A stretch of 6,574 nt of DNA from an uncultured Eubacteriales bacterium (lineage in GTDB: Bacteria > Bacillota > Clostridia > Eubacteriales > Anaerofustaceae): assembly GCA_902796565.1 (NCBI GenBank), contig CADBPP010000176.1, forward strand, positions 1 to 6,574. Reading direction: 5' to 3'. The notes beneath the pieces were generated by a model. That model was not told the origin of the DNA. It did no database searches and saw only the letters and a list, made by a program, of their open reading frames with translations. Positions 1 through 5,543 of this stretch are shown in pieces (the stretch's first letter is position 1; the number at the start of each line of letters is the position of its first letter). The position numbers and the translations under genes are program-made.

Positions 1-232
1 TACCCTGGAGCCATGCCCCATGTGCGCCGGAGCGATAGTGTCCAGCGGCGTCTCAAAGCTGGTTTTTGGCAGCTACGATCCCGAATATGGTGCCTGCGGC
101 AGCGCGTGGAACATCCCCTCCCATCCCTACGCAGGAAGGATGGAGGTGTACGGCGGCATCATGGAGACGGAATGCACGGATGTTCTCCGGGATTTCTTCT
201 CAGACATGAGACAAAAGAAAAAGACGGACTAA
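1..232 (+). CDS. tadA: tRNA-specific adenosine-34 deaminase, C-terminal part (5' end outside window)
   Basis: This is the C-terminal ~76 residues of TadA, which deaminates A34 of tRNA-Arg(ACG) to inosine so that one tRNA reads several Arg codons. Reading frame 2 is open from the window edge to TAA at 230-232. The first visible residues, TLEPCPMCAGAIV, hold the PCxxC zinc-ligand motif of the cytidine/deoxycytidylate deaminase fold. The motif FGSYDPEYGACGS follows, and the tail (GGIMETECTDVLRDFF, then a Lys-rich end) matches the usual TadA C-terminus. The HAE catalytic motif must lie upstream of the window. The stop codon forms the loop of the hairpin shared with the convergent operon. Family assignment is by recognition of the motifs and is secure; a paralogous deaminase such as guanine deaminase is much less likely given the tail. 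Confidence 0.95.
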   Translation, partial: TLEPCPMCAGAIVSSGVSKLVFGSYDPEYGACGSAWNIPSHPYAGRMEVYGGIMETECTDVLRDFFSDMRQKKKTD

Positions 233-238
233 CCGTCT
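222..238 (-). terminator. Rho-independent terminator of the minus-strand operon, probably shared with tadA
   Basis: A perfect 6-bp stem (AGACGG 222-227, CCGTCT 233-238) closes a 5-nt loop. Read on the minus strand it is followed by TTTTCTTTT (221 down to 213), a good U-tract, so it should terminate the six-gene operon. Read on the plus strand it is followed by ATTTCCATTTT, a weaker tract, so it may also end tadA transcription. The tadA TAA falls in the loop and the glycosyltransferase TAG (237-239) overlaps the outer stem. Confidence 0.8.
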
Positions 239-989
239 ATTTCCATTTTATAAAATATTTGAACATCGATGCCAGAGAGATGAACAGGACCTTTCCGAAA
301 CGCGAATTCTCCCTGTGCCAGGCATGGGTCACTGTGAACTGAGGCATATACATGGTCCGTCCGTAGCGTTTCAGCATCCTGGTGAGGTCCGCATCCTCAA
401 AATGCAGGAAGTATCTTTCGTCAAAACCGCCGCATGCCTTCAGAGCGCGGGTCCTTACGAACATAAAGCATCCCGTGCAGAAATCCACTTCCGCGGGCTC
501 ATCCCCCAGGATATCCTTCATGGTATACTCTTCCCTTATCTTCCTGAACCGCCCGGAGCGTTTCTCCAGGAACCCGCTCATCAGGTATCTCACCGTCGGG
601 TACCGTTTCGGAAGGTACTGGACGGTGCCGTCGGGATTGAGGACCTTCGGGGAGATCAGAACGATATCAGGATTTTTTTCAAGGCACTCGGCCATAAGGG
701 GTATCTGGGACGCGTCAAGAGTTATGTCCGGATTGATTATGATATGACAGTCGCTGTCGGTAAGAGCTATGGCCATGTTGTGAGCGGCTCCGAAGCCTAC
801 GTTTTTTTCTGAACGGATGAGCCTGACCCAGGGATAATTCTTCTCTACATGGTCCGCAGTTCCGTCGCCCGATGCGTTGTCCACCACATACAAAACAAAA
901 TCCGTCCCTTCCGTTTTTGAAAGGGACGAAAGACACCTGTCTATATCGTCTATGCTGTTGTAGGTAACTATGCTTGCCGATATCTTCAT
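237..989 (-). CDS. Family 2 glycosyltransferase (rhamnosyltransferase/WbbL-like)
   Basis: The 250-aa product is a GT-A fold family 2 glycosyltransferase that probably adds a sugar from a nucleotide donor to a lipid-linked glycan at the inner membrane face. Visible motifs are the N-terminal nucleotide-binding strand (SASIVTYNS, about 4-12), VVDNASGDGT (35-44), NVGFGAAHNMAI (63-74), the DXD-equivalent INPDI (86-90), GCFMFVR (173-179) and FDERYFLHFEDADL (189-202), whose E-D pair is the usual catalytic-base region. There is no clear transmembrane segment, but the C-terminus is hydrophobic and basic. The start is ATG at 987-989: it gives the normal family N-terminus, overlaps the upstream stop as ATGA, and has AAGGAAAG upstream. 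An upstream in-frame start at 1067 would only add a basic, non-family extension lying inside the preceding gene. The rhamnosyltransferase label is by resemblance; donor and acceptor are unknown. Confidence 0.92.
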   Translation of the reverse strand: MKISASIVTYNSIDDIDRCLSSLSKTEGTDFVLYVVDNASGDGTADHVEKNYPWVRLIRSEKNVGFGAAHNMAIALTDSDCHIIINPDITLDASQIPLMAECLEKNPDIVLISPKVLNPDGTVQYLPKRYPTVRYLMSGFLEKRSGRFRKIREEYTMKDILGDEPAEVDFCTGCFMFVRTRALKACGGFDERYFLHFEDADLTRMLKRYGRTMYMPQFTVTHAWHRENSRFGKVLFISLASMFKYFIKWK

Positions 990-1588
990 TTTTTCTTTCC
1001 TTCTTCGGGACCGCCTTCGGAGACCCCCCTGTGATGTATCACCGCGCCCAGTGTCATGAAGAAGCACTTCACGTCGAAGGCAAAGCTCAGGTTGGCAGCG
1101 TATTCACCGTCATACCTCGCCTTTTCTGCGACCTCCAGTTCATCCCGGCCGTTGACCTGCGCCCAGCCTGTGAGACCGGGCCTGACACTGTTGGCCCCGA
1201 GGCGTTCCCTCTCCTCTATCAGATCATACTGGTTCCACAGGGCCGGCCTTGGGCCGATGATGCTCATGTCCCCCGCCAGGATGTTGTAGATCTGCGGCAG
1301 CTCATCTATGGAATACTTTCTGATGAAACGCTGGAAACCGCTGAGCTCTGCCGCACGGTCGAAACGGTCGGTGGGCAGGTCATGATCCACGCTCACCGGC
1401 ATGGAGCGGAATTTTATAATGTTAAAATAGCTCCTGTTGGCTCCGAAACGCTTCTGGAAGAACAGAGCGGGACCGGGGCTGTCGATCTTGACGAGGATCG
1501 CTATAACGATCATGGGTATCAGCAGGACCACCGCTGCCAGGGCCGACAGGACTATATCTATCAGTCTTTTGAAAAAGTGTCTGTACAT
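986..1588 (-). CDS. Monotopic phosphoglycosyl transferase (bacterial sugar transferase, PglC-like)
   Basis: At 200 aa this is the short, single-domain form of the bacterial sugar transferase family (Pfam PF02397), like Campylobacter PglC. It moves a sugar 1-phosphate from a UDP-sugar onto undecaprenyl phosphate, the first membrane step of a surface glycan. An N-terminal re-entrant hydrophobic helix (about 9-33, with Pro25 in the middle) is followed by the family motif DSPGPALFFQKR (36-47) and FNIIKFRSM (55-63). SIDELPQ (93-99) carries the catalytic Asp95-Glu96 dyad, then GDMSIIGPRPAL (106-117) and RPGLTGWAQVNGRDE (136-150). All key residues are present. The ATG at 1586-1588 gives a typical PglC-like N-terminus (MYRHFFKRLIDIV), but no good Shine-Dalgarno lies at normal distance. 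Its stop overlaps the GT2 start by 4 bp, so the two are translationally coupled. Sugar specificity cannot be read from sequence. Confidence 0.94.
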   Translation of the reverse strand: MYRHFFKRLIDIVLSALAAVVLLIPMIVIAILVKIDSPGPALFFQKRFGANRSYFNIIKFRSMPVSVDHDLPTDRFDRAAELSGFQRFIRKYSIDELPQIYNILAGDMSIIGPRPALWNQYDLIEERERLGANSVRPGLTGWAQVNGRDELEVAEKARYDGEYAANLSFAFDVKCFFMTLGAVIHHRGVSEGGPEEGKKK

Positions 1589-1620
1589 ACTTCAAACGGC
1601 CGGGAGCCGTTCTTTCCTCC
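1586..1620 (-). promoter_or_regulatory. Unusual ribosome binding site of the sugar transferase gene (SD, hairpin, start)
   Basis: The strong GGAGG (1620-1616) abuts the stop codon of the coiled-coil gene and lies 27 nt before the ATG of the transferase, too far for normal initiation. Between them a 5-bp perfect stem can form: ACGGC (1610-1606), loop TCCCG, GCCGT (1600-1596). Folding it would bring the SD to about 12 nt from the start. Only a weak GAAG precedes the ATG directly. The layout is seen; a function is inferred. Confidence 0.4.
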
Positions 1621-2141
1621 TACTGCTGGGACTTGTTCTGACCCTGGGGCGCTTTTGCGTCGCCGGAATTGACGGGACGGTTCCCGGAAAGCTGTTTTCT
1701 GGTGTCCTTGAGCTCGTTCTTGTTCGACTCCAGGACCTTGACCAGTTCGGCAAGATCTTCCTGTGCCTTCGTGAGCAGCCCGGATACGTAATCGATGCTC
1801 TTGAGCCTCATCCTTGTGACTTCGGCATTGGCGTCCTTGAGGATGGCGTTGGCCTCGTCATAGGCGCTCTTCGTGATCGCGGAGGTGTCTATCATCTTGG
1901 CCTTCTGTTCCTTGGCCTGCTCCAGTACGCTCTTGGCCTCCTCCGCTGCCTTCAGCTTGATGCGGTTCTCGCTCTCCTTGATCTTTTGGGCCTGGCTGAT
2001 GTCTTCAGGCAGGGTGCTTCTGAGATCATCGATCATGTCGAGGATCTCATCCTTGTCGATCATCACCTTGTTGGTAAGGGGGACGCTGGCGGCGTTCTCG
2101 ATCTCGAACTGCAGCTTTTCCAGTATATCATAGACCTTCAT
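1620..2141 (-). CDS. Coiled-coil protein of the clostridial 'V-ATPase subunit H-like' family, next to coaD
   Basis: The 173-aa product is mostly a charged alpha-helical coiled coil (about 45-150) with no membrane segment or signal peptide, and a Gln/Asn/Gly-rich, probably disordered tail (about 151-173). The N-terminus (MKVYDILEKLQFEIENA, then VPLTNKVMIDKDEILDMIDDL, residues 20-40) matches a conserved protein found beside coaD and rsmD in many Clostridia, which databases loosely call ATPase, V-ATPase subunit H-like or F0 subunit B-like. I see no Walker motif, so 'ATPase' is not supported. The N-terminal block also resembles DivIVA-type proteins in style, but the DivIVA membrane-binding motif is not evident. 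I chose ATG 2139-2141, where family similarity begins, with GGGAG 11 nt upstream. A GTG at 2178-2180 would add 13 residues, but its AAAGGA touches the codon directly. Function is unknown. Confidence 0.8.
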   Translation of the reverse strand: MKVYDILEKLQFEIENAASVPLTNKVMIDKDEILDMIDDLRSTLPEDISQAQKIKESENRIKLKAAEEAKSVLEQAKEQKAKMIDTSAITKSAYDEANAILKDANAEVTRMRLKSIDYVSGLLTKAQEDLAELVKVLESNKNELKDTRKQLSGNRPVNSGDAKAPQGQNKSQQ

Positions 2142-2212
2142 TGCGTTTGTCGCTCCCGGCTTGAGAGCCCTGGGGAGCACTCCTTTCTTTGCGTATGTCG
2201 GCTTGCGGCGGA

Positions 2213-2707
2213 CTACAGTTCACCGCTCTCGTGCTTTTCCTTCATCCTCTTTTCCACGCAGGAGGGCACCATGAAGCTGATGTCCCCGCCGTAGCGGGCC
2301 ACTTCCTTTACCGTGGAGCTGGAAAGATATGTATAATTGGCGTTGGCTATGAGCATGACGCTCTCCACCTTGCTGTTGAGTCTCCTGTTCGTCAGCGCCA
2401 TCTGGAATTCATAGTCAAAGTCGGTCATGGCCCTCAGACCTCTGACGACGGTGTAGATGCCGTTCTGCTCGCAGTAATCCACCAGCAGCCCGTTGAATGT
2501 GTCGATCTCGATGTTCTCGGTGTCTTCGCCGAGGGATTCCCTCAGAAGAGACACCCTCTCCTCCAGGTCGAACAGGTACTTCTTCTGGGAATTGACCATC
2601 AGCACCACTCTGACGCCTCCGAAGACCTTGACGGCCCTCCTTATGACATCGATATGTCCGTTGGTAACGGGATCGAAACTTCCTGCATACAGTACTGACG
2701 CGCTCAT
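2213..2707 (-). CDS. coaD: Pantetheine-phosphate adenylyltransferase
   Basis: CoaD (PPAT) transfers AMP from ATP to 4'-phosphopantetheine to form dephospho-CoA, the penultimate step of coenzyme A synthesis, in the cytosol. The 164-aa length is normal. The nucleotidyltransferase motif is intact: AGSFDPVTNGHID (8-20), with the TxGH signature at 15-18. The substrate-binding block RGLRAMTDFDYE (89-100) and the C-terminal YTYLSSSTVKEVARYGGD (125-142) are both typical, and Lys42 in NSQKK is the likely catalytic lysine. The ATG at 2705-2707 overlaps the rsmD stop as ATGA, with GGAGG about 10 nt upstream. The rsmD-coaD pairing is widespread in Firmicutes (ylbH-coaD in Bacillus subtilis). A 71-nt gap without a clear terminator separates it from the next gene, so read-through is expected. 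Confidence 0.97.
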   Translation of the reverse strand: MSASVLYAGSFDPVTNGHIDVIRRAVKVFGGVRVVLMVNSQKKYLFDLEERVSLLRESLGEDTENIEIDTFNGLLVDYCEQNGIYTVVRGLRAMTDFDYEFQMALTNRRLNSKVESVMLIANANYTYLSSSTVKEVARYGGDISFMVPSCVEKRMKEKHESGEL

Positions 2708-3264
2708 TCTTCAGCATCCTCCTCCCGGGGCTTGACATAATAATAGACTGTGGTGGCGGAATACTTTTTCACCCTGTAGAGTTCCAGGGCGCACTGAGGC
2801 TCCCTTTCATGGCTGGAACGCTCCACCACGAGGATGCCGGTGTCCTTCAGGAGGTCTCTCTTCACTATGATGTCGCATAACCTGTCGGTATCCGCATAGT
2901 CATAGGGTGCATCCATAAATATTATATCATACCTGTTTGCCGTTGCAATAAGATACGACGAAGCCTCACTGCGCACCAGCCGGAAAAGCTCCTTATGCCT
3001 GGTCTTGGCGACGTTTTTCGAGGCCAACTCCAGCGCTGTCCTGGAGGAATCCACCAGCTCAGCCGTGGCAAAGCCGCGGCTCACCGCCTCGATCCCGATC
3101 GAGCCGGTGCCGCAGAACAGATCCAGGAACAGTCCGTCGTTTCTGTAAAACGGCATCAGTATGTTGAATATATCCTCCTTGACCCTGTCGGTCGTGGGCC
3201 TTATGTCGTTGTTCTTCGGCGAGATCAGCGGCGTATACTTGAATCTTCCCGCGATAACTCTCAT
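2704..3264 (-). CDS. rsmD: 16S rRNA (guanine966-N2)-methyltransferase
   Basis: RsmD is a SAM-dependent Rossmann-fold enzyme that methylates G966 of 16S rRNA in the small subunit. The 186-aa product has the family's start MRVIAGRFK, the diagnostic RPTTDRVKEDIFNIL (22-36), SAM motif I FLDLFCGTGSIGIEA (46-60), and the acidic end of strand 2 near ELVDSS (69-74). Motif IV reads DAPY (118-121) where most members have DPPY or DPPF; the first Asp and the aromatic residue are kept, so activity is plausible. The ATG at 3262-3264 overlaps the prmC stop by 4 bp and is preceded by AGGAG at about 8 nt. A single Cys follows motif I strand 1 (FCGTG), as in many RsmD proteins. Confidence 0.95.
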   Translation of the reverse strand: MRVIAGRFKYTPLISPKNNDIRPTTDRVKEDIFNILMPFYRNDGLFLDLFCGTGSIGIEAVSRGFATAELVDSSRTALELASKNVAKTRHKELFRLVRSEASSYLIATANRYDIIFMDAPYDYADTDRLCDIIVKRDLLKDTGILVVERSSHEREPQCALELYRVKKYSATTVYYYVKPREEDAEE

Positions 3265-4154
3265 AGCAGTTCTCCTCTTGACGTACCGGAATGTTCCGCT
3301 GTTACCACCCTGGGGATCCCGGCAAGATCGGCTCTGAATGAGATATTTTCAAATCCCCCGTCTTCCAGAAGCTTTCTCACGTCCCCGTCCTGGCCGTATC
3401 CGATCTCCATTATCAGCGTGCCCCGGTTGCGGAACATCCCGGGGGCTTCAGCGATTATCTGCCTGTAAAAGCTAAGTCCGTCCGTACCGCCGTAAAGGGC
3501 CTCCCGGGGCTCCCAGAGCGCTATGTCCGCGCTCAAGGCCCCCATTTCATCCCCGCTGACATAGGGTGGGTTCGAAACGATGATATCGTAATTCTTCGGA
3601 GTCAGATCCTCAAACAGATCGCTCTGTATTATCTCACAGTTTTCCACCTTCAGAAGGGAGGCGTTCAGAACGGTGATGTCCACTGCGCTCCTGGATATAT
3701 CGCTGAGGGTCACGTAGCTCTCAGGCAGATTCTTCGCGACGCTCAGACCGATCGCGCCGCTGCCGCAGCACAGATCAAGTATCTTCACCTGCCCGGCATA
3801 CCTGTCGGCACGCTCCAGCACTGCCTCCACCGCCGTTTCCGTATCGGGCCTTGGGATCAGCACTCCTTCTGTGACTCGGAAGTCAAGACCGTAGAATTCC
3901 TTTGTGCCCGTTATGTATGCCACGGGCCGGTGGGCGAGCCTCTCAGTCATGCTCCTGTTGAACCTGGCGGCCTCCTCGTCTGAAAGAGCGGTGTTCTCGT
4001 GAGTCACCAGGTACAGCATATCCTTTCCCATCGCCCGGGAAAGCAGTATCCTGGCATCCAGCATCGGGGTATCCATCCCTTCCTCCCGCAGGGCGTCCGC
4101 AGCATACTCCAGCGCGTCCCTGACGGTGATCAGGTTGTCATTCATGTTATCCAT
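3261..4154 (-). CDS. prmC: Peptide chain release factor N5-glutamine methyltransferase
   Basis: PrmC (HemK) methylates the Gln of the GGQ motif in release factors RF1 and RF2, raising termination efficiency. The 297-aa length is about normal. The N-terminal helical RF-binding domain spans about 1-90 (including RPVAYITGTKEFYG at 76-89), followed by GVLIPRPDTE (97-106), SAM motif I LDLCCGSGAIGLSVA (126-140) and the catalytic NPPY (195-198) in DIIVSNPPYVS. EPREALYGGTDGLSFYR follows, which is diagnostic of PrmC. The gene usually lies next to prfA in Firmicutes; here it heads the rsmD-coaD operon instead. Two starts are possible, ATG at 4152-4154 or at 4143-4145. Neither has a Shine-Dalgarno, and a TATAAT lies just 7 nt before the first, pointing to a leaderless mRNA. 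I give the first ATG, with the second as a close alternative. Confidence 0.95.
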   Translation of the reverse strand: MDNMNDNLITVRDALEYAADALREEGMDTPMLDARILLSRAMGKDMLYLVTHENTALSDEEAARFNRSMTERLAHRPVAYITGTKEFYGLDFRVTEGVLIPRPDTETAVEAVLERADRYAGQVKILDLCCGSGAIGLSVAKNLPESYVTLSDISRSAVDITVLNASLLKVENCEIIQSDLFEDLTPKNYDIIVSNPPYVSGDEMGALSADIALWEPREALYGGTDGLSFYRQIIAEAPGMFRNRGTLIMEIGYGQDGDVRKLLEDGGFENISFRADLAGIPRVVTAEHSGTSRGELL

Positions 4155-4161
4155 ACAGAGT

Positions 4162-4170
4162 ATTATAGCA
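4162..4170 (-). promoter_or_regulatory. Extended -10 promoter of the prmC operon
   Basis: On the minus strand the sequence reads TGCTATAAT (4170 down to 4162), a perfect extended -10 (TGnTATAAT). No recognisable -35 lies 16-18 nt upstream, which is common for extended -10 promoters. The A/T tract at 4181-4195 sits around the -35 to UP-element region. Transcription should begin near 4155, at or next to the first prmC ATG. Confidence 0.7.
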
Positions 4171-4180
4171 TACGCCGGCT

Positions 4181-4195
4181 AAAAAAACTTTTTTT
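4181..4195. repeat. A7-C-T7 palindromic A-tract
   Basis: Seven A, one C and seven T form an exact inverted repeat with a single central base. It lacks room for a hairpin loop unless inner pairs open, so it is more likely a bent or UP-like element upstream of the prmC promoter than a terminator. Function is inferred. Confidence 0.4.
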
Positions 4196-4206
4196 CAGCA
4201 AACTTT

Positions 4207-4225
4207 GCCGAACTGCCTGTTCGGC
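4207..4225. promoter_or_regulatory. Perfect inverted repeat, candidate operator between divergent promoters
   Basis: GCCGAAC (4207-4213), spacer TGCCT, GTTCGGC (4219-4225) is a perfect 7-bp dyad. It ends directly against the -35 hexamer of the kinase promoter and lies about 60 bp upstream of the predicted prmC transcription start. No T-run follows on either strand, so it is not a terminator. The inner CGAAC/GTTCG half-sites equal the Gram-positive LexA (SOS box) half-sites, but that box has a 4-bp spacer and this one has 5 bp. The binding protein is unknown. Confidence 0.45.
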
Positions 4226-4255
4226 TTGAACAACGCCCGGGATTTACCTTATAAT
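4226..4255 (+). promoter_or_regulatory. Sigma-A type promoter of the galactokinase-family gene
   Basis: A TTGAAC -35 (4226-4231), an 18-nt spacer and a perfect TATAAT -10 (4250-4255) predict a transcription start near 4262 and a leader of about 30 nt. The leader contains an AGGGAAAGGA ribosome binding site (4270-4279), about 12 nt before the ATG at 4292. Confidence 0.75.
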
Positions 4256-4291
4256 TGAAATGTAAACACAGGGAAAGGAAAAATACCCCAC

Positions 4292-5527
4292 ATGCCTGAA
4301 AAAGACAGATTCGAAGCTCTCTACGGGGAGGATCATCCCCGGCAGATGAAACGCGCCGAGACAATGATCGGTGACTTTGAAAAACACTTCGGCAGCCGCC
4401 CGGCGGCCCTTATCACAGCTCCGGGACGCAGTGAGATAATAGGCAACCATACAGACCATCAGAACGGAAGGGTGGTGGCGGCAGCCATCGACGCGGATAT
4501 CATGGCCGCTGTATCCCCCCGTGATGACATGAAGGTGACCATATATTCCTCCGGCTTCGCGGGCTTCAGCCTGGACATATCGGACGTTTCACCGGTGAAG
4601 ACCGAAGCGTATACCTCATCGGCCCTGGTAAGGGGCATAGCCGCGGCGGTCCGCGCGAAGGGCCTTCAGGCCCGGGGATTCGACGCGGTGATGGAAAGCC
4701 AGGTGGATGTGGGGAGCGGGCTCTCCTCCAGCGCCGCTTTCGAGAACCTGATCGGCGGTATCTTCAGCCATCTTTTCAACGACGGGGCTGTCTCCGAAGT
4801 CGACACGGCCCTCATGTCCCGCTACAGCGAGAACAATTATTTCATGAAGCCCTGCGGGCTGGAGGATCAGCTGGCCAGCGCCCTGGGAGGCATCAGCTTC
4901 ATAGATTTCAGGGAGAGCCTTTCCCCCTCCTTCGAGGCACTGAAGACCGATTTCGAGCACTTCGGACATACCCTCGTCATAACCAACGCCGGAGCCTCCC
5001 ACGCCGACCTGACCGATGACTACGCCGCCATCACATCCGAGATGTACGCGGTGGCGGGATATTTCGGCTGCAGTGCCCTCAGGGAGGTGGATCCGTCAGA
5101 TTTCTACGGGAATCTGGCCGTCCTGAGGAAGAAGTTCGGCGACAGAGCCATTCTCAGAGCCCATCATTTCTTCGAGGAGGACCGGCGGCCCGCGAAGGCC
5201 ATCGCCTGCCTCAAGAACGATGACTTCGGCGGCTTCCTCTCCCTGCTCAATGAGAGCGGTCTGTCCTCGAGCCTTTACCTGCAGAACATCTATTCCGCGT
5301 CGTCCCCGTCTTCCCAGAGCCTCGGCGTCGCGCTCATGCAGGCCAAAAGACTGTTAGGCGGCAGAGGGAGCGCCAGAGTGCACGGCGGGGGCTTCGCCGG
5401 GACCATCGCCTGCCTTGTGCCGTCGGATGAGAAGGACCGTTTCATAAGAGAGATGGACGGGCTCTTCGGAGAGGGCAGCGCGAGGGTATACCGCATAAGA
5501 AAGTACGGGGTATTCAGGCTATTCTGA
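4292..5527 (+). CDS. Galactokinase-family GHMP kinase
   Basis: The 411-aa product has the full GHMP kinase layout. The N-terminal galactokinase signature APGRSEIIGNHTDHQNG (43-59) is followed by the ATP-binding motif VGSGLSSSAAF (140-150), CGLEDQLASALGG (188-200) and a C-terminal glycine-rich motif HGGGFAG (364-370). In galactokinases Arg46 and the Asp of the MDQ-like motif (here Asp192 in LEDQ) serve catalysis, and both are present. The Glu of the canonical GEHTD, which contacts the sugar, is Asn52 here, while Asp55 is kept. TNAGASHADLTDDYAAI (231-247) replaces the usual C-terminal sugar-site loop; this variant occurs in a clostridial galactokinase-like clade. Length and ATP-site motifs point to an active small-molecule kinase. 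The substrate may be galactose or a related sugar, so I give no gene symbol. No galT, galE or transporter is visible nearby. The start fits the RBS and lies within the promoter's leader range. Confidence 0.88.
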   Translation: MPEKDRFEALYGEDHPRQMKRAETMIGDFEKHFGSRPAALITAPGRSEIIGNHTDHQNGRVVAAAIDADIMAAVSPRDDMKVTIYSSGFAGFSLDISDVSPVKTEAYTSSALVRGIAAAVRAKGLQARGFDAVMESQVDVGSGLSSSAAFENLIGGIFSHLFNDGAVSEVDTALMSRYSENNYFMKPCGLEDQLASALGGISFIDFRESLSPSFEALKTDFEHFGHTLVITNAGASHADLTDDYAAITSEMYAVAGYFGCSALREVDPSDFYGNLAVLRKKFGDRAILRAHHFFEEDRRPAKAIACLKNDDFGGFLSLLNESGLSSSLYLQNIYSASSPSSQSLGVALMQAKRLLGGRGSARVHGGGFAGTIACLVPSDEKDRFIREMDGLFGEGSARVYRIRKYGVFRLF

Positions 5528-5543
5528 TACAGAAAGGAACACC

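Noticed and set aside
315..812. 165-codon plus-strand open frame
   Set aside because: It is antisense to the GT2 glycosyltransferase and shows no recognisable domain.
990..1067. N-terminal extension of the GT2 gene by 26 codons
   Set aside because: The extension is Arg/Gly-rich, lies within the sugar transferase gene, and family similarity begins exactly at the ATG at 989, which has an SD and an ATGA overlap.
974..1672. 232-codon plus-strand open frame
   Set aside because: It is antisense to the sugar transferase, whose catalytic motifs are all intact; the reading is a GC-driven shadow.
2142..2212. Terminator or promoter in the coaD to coiled-coil gap
   Set aside because: Only 4-bp stems with no T-run are present, and I see no convincing -10/-35 pair in the 71 nt, so read-through is the simplest view.
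1437..2294. 285-codon plus-strand open frame
   Set aside because: It lies antisense to the coiled-coil and sugar transferase genes, has no family motif, is rich in Leu/Gly runs typical of shadow frames, and lacks a ribosome binding site.
4181..4195. Terminator in the divergent region
   Set aside because: The A7-C-T7 palindrome has no loop and no GC stem, and no gene ends there; both neighbouring genes start in this region.
4207..4225. Canonical LexA/SOS box
   Set aside because: The half-sites match CGAAC/GTTCG but the spacer is 5 bp, not 4 bp, so I list it only as an inverted repeat of unknown partner.
4616..5002. 128-codon minus-strand open frame inside the kinase gene
   Set aside because: It is antisense to conserved GHMP kinase motifs and has no independent support.
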